8,197 nt of DNA from Candidatus Saccharibacteria bacterium UBA2112 (lineage in GTDB: Bacteria > Patescibacteriota > Saccharimonadia > Saccharimonadales > Saccharimonadaceae): NCBI GenBank assembly GCA_002331045.1, contig DCYK01000038.1:1-8197 (forward strand), read 5' to 3'. The notes under the pieces are model-generated. The model was given only the letters and a program-made list of their open reading frames with translations, was not told the DNA's origin and did no database searches. This document shows positions 1 through 5,248 of this stretch, one piece after another. The stretch's first letter is position 1; each line of letters opens with the position of its first letter. Both the position numbers and the translations under genes were made by a program.

Positions 1-587
1 ACGGTCGCCCCCGTCGTGATAACATCATCAATCAGCAGATAGGGCTTGTCTGGATCGAGTGACTTGTTACAAACGAATGCCGACCTTGCCTGTCTGACCC
101 GTTCCGCTCGACCCTTTGAGCGTTGCTGCGTCGAAGTTGCTCGCTGCAGGACCGTATCGAGCATATACCCTCTTATTCTGGCAAAGTGTCGTGCGATCAA
201 CAGCATATGGTCATAACCTCGTTGACGAATGTGTGAACTAACTGTCGGCACCGGTACGACAATAGTATTCGTCGGTAAAGTAGGTAAGTGCTCATGCAAT
301 AGCTCAGCAAGTGGCCGATGGGCGGCATGTGCATTAGTAAACTTAAAATTTCCGATGAGTTGCTGCAAGTGATCGCGTCGATCCGCTACACACCAGGCAC
401 GTTCATACGGCATCATACATTCACTGCAGAGACCATTCCTGCCCGGAAGTCCTTTCCCACAAGCAATACAGTACAAAAAGTGCTCGTCTAAGATGTCGTT
501 TTTACAACTATCGCATAATAAAGACCCCTCAATACCGCATCCAGAACAGAGGTGAGGAGCAAGTAAGGCTAAGCACTTATCAATCAT
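1..587 (-). CDS. comF: ComF family phosphoribosyltransferase (C-terminus cut by window edge)
   Basis: Reading the minus strand from ATG at 587 gives 195 codons with no stop before the window edge. The N-terminal part holds four CxxC pairs (C14/C17, C25/C28, C40/C43, C54/C57), the zinc-ribbon layout of ComF proteins. The middle has a VVPVP strand and an R-Q-R-G-Y-D segment typical of ComF. The last visible residues, LLIDDVITTGATV (about 183-195), are the PRPP-binding loop of type I phosphoribosyltransferases. ComF/GntX proteins are linked to natural DNA uptake in Bacillus, Haemophilus and others; the substrate is not settled. Family members are usually about 210-240 aa, so roughly 20-40 residues are missing off the edge. 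The start has no strong Shine-Dalgarno, but an in-frame TAA lies just upstream (596-594), so no longer start exists nearby. It is divergent from hsp20. The family is certain; the biological role here is inferred. Confidence 0.93.
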   Translation of the reverse strand, partial: MIDKCLALLAPHLCSGCGIEGSLLCDSCKNDILDEHFLYCIACGKGLPGRNGLCSECMMPYERAWCVADRRDHLQQLIGNFKFTNAHAAHRPLAELLHEHLPTLPTNTIVVPVPTVSSHIRQRGYDHMLLIARHFARIRGYMLDTVLQRATSTQQRSKGRAERVRQARSAFVCNKSLDPDKPYLLIDDVITTGAT

Positions 588-618
588 TGTGATTTTTACG
601 TTTCCATGCTCTCATTAG

Positions 619-647
619 TTGATTATCCTATAAGTATTAGCTATACT
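619..647 (+). promoter_or_regulatory. Putative sigma-70-type promoter for hsp20
   Basis: A TTGATT -35 box (619-624) and a TATACT -10 box (642-647) are separated by exactly 17 bases. Transcription would start near 654, leaving a leader of about 40 nt that contains the GGAGG ribosome site. I looked for a CIRCE-type heat-shock operator (TTAGCACTC-N9-GAGTGCTAA) and did not see one. Boxes were assigned by eye. Confidence 0.6.
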
Positions 648-683
648 GTAGAAGACTATTTGTCAAGAGCCAAGAGTAAAAGT

Positions 684-688
684 GGAGG
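684..688 (+). promoter_or_regulatory. Ribosome binding site fixing the hsp20 start at 694
   Basis: GGAGG lies 5 nt before ATG at 694. An in-frame GTG at 682 would give a protein four residues longer, but that codon overlaps the GGAGG itself and has no ribosome site of its own. The ATG at 694 is therefore preferred. Confidence 0.8.
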
Positions 689-693
689 ATACC

Positions 694-1161
694 ATGGCCC
701 GTAAACAGGATAACGACGATCTATTGATCGAAGATGAGCTGGCCGCAGCGTTTCTAAACGACGATGACGACCTGAACGACAGCAATGCGCCTGCCGCTCC
801 AACACAAACCGAGGACGAAACTTCAGAAGAAGACTTTCCAGGTCAGTTGGCTGTCGATGTGTTCGAAACCGAAGAAAAGCTGGTCGTCAAGGCCCGCACA
901 GCCGGCGTAAACAAGGATGAACTGGATGTTAGTATCAGCGATGGTATTTTGACAATCAGCGGCACCCTGAGCAGCGGTGACGAGACCGAGACAACAAACT
1001 GGCACATTCAAGAATGCTACTGGGGCGAGTTTAGTCGCACACTCGCATTGCCCGTACCCGTTAAAGAGGATGAGGTAGAAGCAGTGCTCAAGGACGGCGT
1101 TCTCACGATCACCTTTAACAAGGTAAAGCAAGAGCAAGCCAAGAAGATTCAGGTACTTTAA
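694..1161 (+). CDS. Hsp20 / alpha-crystallin family small heat-shock protein
   Basis: Small heat-shock proteins are ATP-independent holdase chaperones that bind unfolding proteins in the cytoplasm as oligomers. From ATG 694 the protein is 155 aa. The alpha-crystallin domain runs from about residue 51 to 143. It has the expected beta-strand pattern, a W-G-E-F-S-R segment followed by LALP (110-120), and the hallmark A-V-L-K-D-G-V-L-T-I near 130-139. I-Q-V at 152-154 matches the C-terminal I-x-I/V anchor used in oligomer assembly. The N-terminal arm (6-47) is unusually acidic, with a D-D-D-D run at 23-26 and many D/E residues. N-terminal arms are variable in this family and help select clients, so the charge may matter. 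The gene has its own promoter and ends at a strong terminator, so it is monocistronic. It is convergent with the pilin operon; no functional link is shown. Confidence 0.95.
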   Translation: MARKQDNDDLLIEDELAAAFLNDDDDLNDSNAPAAPTQTEDETSEEDFPGQLAVDVFETEEKLVVKARTAGVNKDELDVSISDGILTISGTLSSGDETETTNWHIQECYWGEFSRTLALPVPVKEDEVEAVLKDGVLTITFNKVKQEQAKKIQVL

Positions 1162-1175
1162 AACCTGCATCAGGT

Positions 1176-1215
1176 CATACAAAAAACTTCCGCAAAAGCG
1201 GAAGTTTTTTGTATG
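1176..1215. terminator. Bidirectional rho-independent terminator
   Basis: Positions 1176-1193 and 1198-1215 form a perfect 18-bp inverted repeat around an AAAA loop. Its core is CTTCCGC/GCGGAAG, flanked by six A's on one side and six T's on the other. Each strand therefore reads as a GC-rich hairpin followed by a U-tract. It sits 14 bases after the hsp20 stop and 11 bases beyond the stop of the last pilin gene, and so serves both converging units. Confidence 0.93.
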
Positions 1216-1226
1216 GATGTTTTTCT

Positions 1227-1640
1227 CTAAGCTCCGTCAGTAAAGCTTTGGATAACGAAGTTGACTACAGCGTAGGCAAGGATCGCTACAACAACACCAA
1301 CAATCGCATAGAGAATTGTATTCTTCGCTTCCTGAACCTTAGTTGTGTCACCACCAGAGACAACATAGCGGATACCACCGATGATCAACATGATCACGCT
1401 GATAGCACCAATAATAAAGAGCATGACGTTCGTAATGGTGCGGAAAATACCACCCTGTCCGCCCTCGCCAAAGAGGCTTGAAGCGTCACCTTGCTGGTCC
1501 TTACCCTGGGCTGCATTGGCGCCATCCTGAAGTCCCTGATTAAATGCTGCATAGGCTGGGGCCTGCGCAAAGAGCCCAATACCAAGCGCAAACGCCGGAA
1601 CCATGAGGGCAGTTGATAATACCTTTTTTAGTTTCTTCAT
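1227..1640 (-). CDS. T4SS pilin-like (VirB2/TrbC-type) protein, last gene of the array
   Basis: This 137-aa protein has a Sec signal peptide (K-rich start, hydrophobic core about 8-25, likely cleavage after A-Y-A at residue 31). The mature protein is about 106 aa. Two hydrophobic helices flank a short loop reading GGIRYVVSGGD...EAK, the signature shared across this array. This matches the CPR T4SS pilin family (Pfam family T4SS_pilin, from memory). VirB2-type pilins sit in the inner membrane with both termini outside and then polymerise into the pilus. The mature part has no cysteine and a Gly/Gln/Asp-rich N-terminal segment. It is the only pilin gene here with its own strong upstream promoter, which suggests a major, highly made subunit (inference). 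An AAGG ribosome site lies about 10 nt before ATG 1640. It ends at the bidirectional terminator. Confidence 0.88.
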   Translation of the reverse strand: MKKLKKVLSTALMVPAFALGIGLFAQAPAYAAFNQGLQDGANAAQGKDQQGDASSLFGEGGQGGIFRTITNVMLFIIGAISVIMLIIGGIRYVVSGGDTTKVQEAKNTILYAIVGVVVAILAYAVVNFVIQSFTDGA

Positions 1641-1677
1641 GCTGTAATACCTTTCATTTGTAGTAAATCTATCTCTA

Positions 1678-1706
1678 TTTATATCAAAATGCTTCTGTTT
1701 TGTTAA
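1678..1706 (-). promoter_or_regulatory. Strong internal promoter before the last pilin gene
   Basis: On the minus strand, TTAACA (1706-1701) and TATAAA (1683-1678) are 17 bases apart, each 5/6 to consensus. A TGA directly before the -10 gives an extended TGnTATAAA element. Transcription would start near 1671, leaving a leader of about 31 nt before ATG 1640. It lies in the only long gap (69 nt, 1641-1709) within the operon. Confidence 0.72.
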
Positions 1707-1709
1707 GTG

Positions 1710-2087
1710 TTAATCAGTAAACGCATCAAGTATGAAGTTGACAATGGCATACGAGAGGATAGCCACGGCAAGACCAACGACAGCATACAGAATGATATCT
1801 TTGGCTGCTTTGATATTCGTTTGATCGCCGTTGCTCGTTGTATAGCGAATACCACCGATGATAATCATGATGACAGCGATAGCACCGAGGACAAACAGAA
1901 GAATATTGACGACGGTCTTTATCTGATCCTGGAGCGTTGCATCATTTCCATCGTTAATCTCATCAACACTCCCTTTGATAACTTCGGCTGCTCCCTGCGC
2001 ATGAACAGTCAGAGTAGGGGCGAGTGGTACCGCAGCAAGACCTAGTACTGCCATTACGCTTATCATTATTCCTTTGAATTTTCTCAT
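1710..2087 (-). CDS. T4SS pilin-like (VirB2/TrbC-type) protein, penultimate gene of the array
   Basis: This 125-aa protein has a signal peptide likely cleaved after V-H-A (residue 30), leaving a compact mature form of about 95 aa. There is a short hydrophilic N-terminus, then two helices around the loop GGIRYTTSNGD...AAK, ending in VNFILDAFTD. It has no cysteine. Together with the gene at 1227-1640 it is the minimal form of the family and looks like a structural pilin (inference). ATG 2087 is preceded by AAGGAGG (2097-2091), the best ribosome site in the operon. That site overlaps the upstream gene's stop codon, and the gap between the genes is only 8 nt. It shares a perfect 56-bp stretch with the upstream paralogue at 2096-2542. 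Confidence 0.88.
   Translation of the reverse strand: MRKFKGIMISVMAVLGLAAVPLAPTLTVHAQGAAEVIKGSVDEINDGNDATLQDQIKTVVNILLFVLGAIAVIMIIIGGIRYTTSNGDQTNIKAAKDIILYAVVGLAVAILSYAIVNFILDAFTD
1824..1879. repeat. 56-bp direct repeat, copy 1 (inside pilin gene 1710-2087)
   Basis: Identical base for base to 2222-2277, offset 398. It encodes AVIMIIIGGIRYTTSNGD, the end of helix 1 and the start of the loop. The flanking coding sequence has diverged. Confidence 0.95.
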
Positions 2088-2095
2088 ATTCCTCC

Positions 2096-2542
2096 TTATG
2101 CCGCTCCCGACTGCGTAAAGAAGTCGAGAACAAAATTAACAATCGCAAATGCCATAATAGCAACAACCAGACCAATCACTGCATACATAATCGTATCCTT
2201 TGCTGCTTTTGTCTGGTTACTATCGCCGTTGCTCGTTGTATAGCGAATACCACCGATGATAATCATGATGACAGCGACAAAACCAAGCGCCACGAGCATT
2301 AAGTTAATAACGTTCTTCACAAGGTTAGGAACACTGTCACCGTCGTCATCGGCGGCATCACACAATGGAGAACCGGTACCGCCCTCGGCATCCGCATCGC
2401 CACCGCCAGAACCCCCACCACCGGCCTCACAAGATCGTTCAAACACATCAATGGCTGATGCCTGTTGCCCAACGAATGCCGGAGTCAGCAAGGCGAGGGT
2501 AAGTGTTGTACCGATAAGTAAATAGGCTATAAGTTTTTTCAC
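2096..2542 (-). CDS. T4SS pilin-like protein with Gly-rich N-terminal linker and cysteine pair
   Basis: This 148-aa protein starts at GTG 2542, with an AGAGGA ribosome site 8 nt upstream. The signal peptide is likely cut after A-S-A (residue 30). The mature N-terminus has two cysteines, C38 and C61, around a flexible Gly/Ser/Asp/Ala-rich segment, followed by an acidic D-D-D-G-D stretch. The usual two helices follow with loop GGIRYTTSNGD...AAK. The GTG overlaps the upstream gene's TGA by 4 bases (GTGA), implying translational coupling. It is closest to the downstream paralogue at 1710-2087, with which it shares a 56-bp identical block. It is probably a structural or minor pilin; the cysteine pair outside the membrane suggests a disulfide. 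Confidence 0.87.
   Translation of the reverse strand: MKKLIAYLLIGTTLTLALLTPAFVGQQASAIDVFERSCEAGGGGSGGGDADAEGGTGSPLCDAADDDGDSVPNLVKNVINLMLVALGFVAVIMIIIGGIRYTTSNGDSNQTKAAKDTIMYAVIGLVVAIMAFAIVNFVLDFFTQSGAA
2222..2277. repeat. 56-bp direct repeat, copy 2 (inside pilin gene 2096-2542)
   Basis: Perfect match to 1824-1879 at the same place in the paralogous gene. Identity this complete, with silent sites also unchanged, points to recent duplication or gene conversion rather than protein-level constraint alone. Confidence 0.95.
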
Positions 2543-2895
2543 GCTGTATTTCCTCTCGCGACAAATTCTATCACAAAATTAGTAATTGCTGCCGCCATTA
2601 TAACAACTACCAAGCCAGCAACGGCATACATAATGGTATTTTTTGCCGTCTGAATACCATTTGCATCCCCGTTACTTACCGTATAGCGGATACCACCAAG
2701 GATAATGGCAACGATGGCAACGATCCCGGCTACGATATACACAAGGTTCAACACCGCCGCGACCTCGGCGCCACCGATACCAACGGGCCCTCCGGAAAGA
2801 CCAATATCTTCTTGGGTGATACATATTTGCGTATTCTCTGTATCACCACCTTGATTTGCACATTTTGCCTGTTGCGAAGAGCTGTTATCTTCCAT
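2539..2895 (-). CDS. T4SS pilin-like protein lacking a signal peptide
   Basis: This 118-aa protein begins at ATG 2895 with a hydrophilic segment (MEDNSSSQQAKC...) in place of the signal peptide seen in every other pilin of the array. Two cysteines (C12, C25) lie before helix 1 (about 45-66). The loop GGIRYTVSNGD...TAK and helix 2 (about 88-109) match the family well. The preceding codon is TAA (2898-2896), the stop of the upstream gene in the same frame, so the two genes abut with zero spacing. A GGGGCGG sequence just upstream may act as a ribosome site. If made alone, it must insert with its N-terminus out without cleavage. If the stop is read through, it would become the second half of a double pilin. 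The family call is firm; the start and mode of export are uncertain. Confidence 0.82.
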   Translation of the reverse strand: MEDNSSSQQAKCANQGGDTENTQICITQEDIGLSGGPVGIGGAEVAAVLNLVYIVAGIVAIVAIILGGIRYTVSNGDANGIQTAKNTIMYAVAGLVVVIMAAAITNFVIEFVARGNTA

Positions 2896-3375
2896 TTATC
2901 CGCCCCATACTCCAGCAACGAACTTGACAATCGCCACGGCCATAATTGAAATCACTAATCCGATAAGTGCATTCGTGATCGTCTTGCGCGCAGCCTGCGT
3001 ACCGCTACTACTGTCACCCGATGTCATATAACGGAATCCACCATAGATAACAAAGCCTAGCGACACATAACCAACGGCTGTCAGCAGAATCGTCACCAGG
3101 TTCCGTGCTAGTATCGCCAGCCATCCACCAAGCCTATTTGCTGTATTGGTTGTCGTGCCTTCACCGTTACTATTTAAGTTATCGGTATCCTCGCCGCCCA
3201 AATCATTCGGTGACATAATCTCATTATCCTGGGTACATAGATCATCGTACCAGCGAGGAAAAAGGAATGTCTGTCCATCACATGCCGCCGCGCTCGCCGT
3301 TGCAGCTGGCAAAACCGCAAGACTTGATGCAAGAGTCATAAGGACAACCGCACTATTCAAGAAAAAACGTTTCAT
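2896..3375 (-). CDS. T4SS pilin-like protein, divergent member with cysteine pair
   Basis: This 159-aa protein has a clear signal peptide (MKRFFLNS..., likely cut around A-S-A-A, residues 29-31). An ectodomain of about 50 residues follows, rich in Asn/Asp/Thr/Gly and carrying C32 and C47. Two helices surround the loop GGFRYMTSGDSSSGTQAARK. It keeps the G-G-[IF]-R-Y and G-D signatures but replaces the AK motif with ARK, so it is more distant than the three genes that follow. ATG 3375 has AGGA about 8 nt upstream; the gap to the previous gene is 26 nt. Its TAA is followed directly and in frame by the ATG of the next pilin gene. It is probably a minor pilin or pilin-like membrane subunit (inference). 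Confidence 0.85.
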   Translation of the reverse strand: MKRFFLNSAVVLMTLASSLAVLPAATASAAACDGQTFLFPRWYDDLCTQDNEIMSPNDLGGEDTDNLNSNGEGTTTNTANRLGGWLAILARNLVTILLTAVGYVSLGFVIYGGFRYMTSGDSSSGTQAARKTITNALIGLVISIMAVAIVKFVAGVWGG

Positions 3376-3401
3376 AGTTCTTATCCTATCATGGACCTCG
3401 G

Positions 3402-3881
3402 CTATGGACTAGTACTCGGTGACACGGTTGGGCTTGGGGATGGTGTTGCGCTGGTTGTTGGTGTTGGTTCGGGTGACGGCTGTATAACACTGCCTGGAAG
3501 CAGCCAACTGATAATTGCCACAGTGAAGACGTAGAGAAGAAGGCCGACAACGACATTGCGAACAACTCGCAGCGCCTCGGCGACCTTTTCTTTGTCATCA
3601 CGAGCGCTCGCATATAACATACCAGCATACCCCAGCGCACCTGTCGCGACTAAGCCTATCAATATCGTCATGATAATCGTAATGATACGAATAATATCGC
3701 CAATTGCCGCCACACCCGTGTCGCCATCGCATGATACAAAATGCGTCTTGGTTTCACCGCAACTACCGCTATCATCACCTCCACCGAACAGTCCCGACAA
3801 GAAGCCTTGTGCCGCCACTGGTGTTGCACTTGTCATCACGACTGCCGCAATCGCTATAACTATTGTTTTGATTATTTTCAT
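3402..3881 (-). CDS. Pilin-like two-helix membrane protein with Pro/Thr/Ser-rich C-terminal tail
   Basis: I choose ATG 3881 (159 aa): AGGA lies 5 nt upstream, and the start overlaps the previous gene's TGA as TGATG. ATG 3884 (one extra Met) is possible. A longer reading to 3914 would spoil the signal peptide. The signal peptide is likely cut after V-A-A (residue 24). A Gly-rich segment with C41 and C51 follows, then helix 1 (about 63-89), the loop YASARDDKEKVAEALRVVRN, and helix 2 (about 110-128) ending in W-L-L-P-G. From residue 134 to the end the protein is a low-complexity P/S/T tail (PSPEPTP..., SPSPT...) on the predicted outside. It lacks the G-G-I-R-Y motif but matches the C-terminus of the upstream 455-aa protein closely (LLLYVF, W-L-x-P-G-x-V). 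The tail could be a spacer or a target for glycosylation; this is inference. Confidence 0.8.
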   Translation of the reverse strand: MKIIKTIVIAIAAVVMTSATPVAAQGFLSGLFGGGDDSGSCGETKTHFVSCDGDTGVAAIGDIIRIITIIMTILIGLVATGALGYAGMLYASARDDKEKVAEALRVVRNVVVGLLLYVFTVAIISWLLPGSVIQPSPEPTPTTSATPSPSPTVSPSTSP

Positions 3882-5248
3882 CATTGTCCTACAACCGTTC
3901 CTGGCACAAGCCAATTAATTAATGCGACCAAAAAGACATAGAGCAGCAGACCAATAATAATGTTGCGTATGAGTGTCTTTGCTTCAGAGACATTACTCTC
4001 GTTATCCTGGGCCTTGGCATAAAGGACTGATGCCCACGCGAGGCCACCGACCGCCGCCAAACCAACTGCAAATGACAAAACGACGACAATGATTCGCAAT
4101 AATCGGTTCAGTGCTACATTGCCACCTTCTTCGCCACAGGCTAGTAGGTTAACCCGTGCCTCGCCGCAGCGTGTTTCCTGCGTGTCTTGACAAGTAGGCC
4201 GCGCCTGAAGAACAGCATTGCTGGGATCTGCTGCCTTTTGTTCTTTCGTCGCGCAGAGACTCCCGTCTGGATCAGGGTCTTCCTCAAGCGGATTTCCTCG
4301 ACCGTTTTCGCAGGCCTGCCTTAAGGCTGGATCCGTATATGCTTCCTCACAGTTTGCACCAGTCTGGCCAACAATACACGCTTCTTTCTCAGCTTCCTGG
4401 CCAGGGGCAGAGTAGTTCAACTCACAGTACCCTGGCTGCTCTTCAAGGGTGCAGCCACTGTATCCACCTTGAGCATCTGCCTGGGGAGTACCTCCTCGAT
4501 CCCTACATTCCTTTGCTGTATGAGCAGATGTCACCACTTCTTCATTAAGACATTGATTATACTTATTCAGCCCCTCTTGGGTCCATGTATCTGCCGGTAC
4601 TTGCCCGCTCCCATTACTGGTCTTATGATCAGCCTCTATGCCACCAAGCACATTGTCGCGACACGTTTGTTGAGCCTGCACTTTCTGTTCATCGCAGGCA
4701 GCCTGATCGGCAGCCTCATTACCTTGACGCACGTCACAAGGAATATCAATATTTGAGGCCTCGACAAATGATGGCTTATTAATCTCATAAAGACACTCAC
4801 CATCATTTCCAAAGACATTACCATGCGCCCCGCCTGCATTGGGTTCTGTTGAGCAGAGCCCTCCTGCAGTATTCGCCATCAGCGTCCCATCATTACACCT
4901 GTCGGTATCAATTGCATATTGCAGACAACCACTAACGGCATTTGAACAGGGGGCGACATCCGCATCACCAAAATTGAGCCATGTCACACCGCGACCTTCG
5001 CAATTCCAGACCATATCAAAGTACTCTTCTTGGCTCACACCCCTGACATTACCCGACGTACCACCGGGTAGTTGATTGTAGTTGTCATACACGCATTGAT
5101 CGGGTCGATCACGGGTGCCTCCTGCATCATTATTCGTACAGTTATTAAGGGGATCGGCGGAAACCGAGAGGGAAAAGGTAAATATAGCAACAAGAGACAA
5201 TAGCAATCCCGTTAAGGTCGTTAGTATCTTTCTCTGTCTCAGTATCAT
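3881..5248 (-). CDS. Large cysteine-rich exported protein with C-terminal pilin-like anchor
   Basis: 455 aa. The signal peptide is likely cut after V-S-A (residue 31). Residues 32 to about 376 form a large hydrophilic ectodomain with 22 cysteines by my count, an even number suited to 11 disulfides. Several cysteines fall in recurring C-[RE]-[DN] contexts (TCRDN, ECRDRGG, ACENGRG), hinting at degenerate repeats. Residues 377-455 are a two-helix unit: helix 1 about 384-409, the loop YAKAQDNESNVSEAKTLIRN, helix 2 about 428-447, then W-L-V-P-G. This unit aligns with the next gene's pilin-like core. The protein therefore looks like a pilin or pilin-like anchor with a big disulfide-rich head. I recognise no named domain in the head. 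A tip adhesin, host-binding or coat protein is a reasonable guess. ATG 5248 overlaps the upstream TGA (ATGA). Confidence 0.8.
   Translation of the reverse strand: MILRQRKILTTLTGLLLSLVAIFTFSLSVSADPLNNCTNNDAGGTRDRPDQCVYDNYNQLPGGTSGNVRGVSQEEYFDMVWNCEGRGVTWLNFGDADVAPCSNAVSGCLQYAIDTDRCNDGTLMANTAGGLCSTEPNAGGAHGNVFGNDGECLYEINKPSFVEASNIDIPCDVRQGNEAADQAACDEQKVQAQQTCRDNVLGGIEADHKTSNGSGQVPADTWTQEGLNKYNQCLNEEVVTSAHTAKECRDRGGTPQADAQGGYSGCTLEEQPGYCELNYSAPGQEAEKEACIVGQTGANCEEAYTDPALRQACENGRGNPLEEDPDPDGSLCATKEQKAADPSNAVLQARPTCQDTQETRCGEARVNLLACGEEGGNVALNRLLRIIVVVLSFAVGLAAVGGLAWASVLYAKAQDNESNVSEAKTLIRNIIIGLLLYVFLVALINWLVPGTVVGQ

Noticed and set aside
623..633. Small palindrome (TTAT-CCT-ATAA) in the hsp20 promoter spacer as an operator
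   Set aside because: A 4-bp A/T-only stem is expected by chance. No CIRCE or longer symmetric site is present.
588..660. A promoter for comF on the minus strand
   Set aside because: A GATAAT (627-622) is present, but no -35-like box at proper spacing could be defended. A promoter must exist upstream but I cannot place it.
1209..2045. Plus-strand open frames opposite the last two pilin genes, with similar N/T/D-rich peptides
   Set aside because: They are antisense shadows of paralogous pilin genes, so they resemble each other. They lack ribosome sites, and the minus-strand frames have signal peptides, helices and family motifs.
3278..3375. Possible lipoprotein signal in the pilin-like protein 2896-3375, because C32 follows the signal peptide
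   Set aside because: The residues before the cysteine (A-S-A-A-A) lack the Leu expected at -3 of a lipobox, and C32 has a partner C47. SPase I cleavage is more likely.
3402..3914. Longer start at 3914 for the P/T/S-tailed pilin-like protein
   Set aside because: It would add MACARNGCRT before the signal peptide and overlap the upstream gene by 34 bases. ATG 3881 has a properly spaced AGGA and a normal signal peptide.
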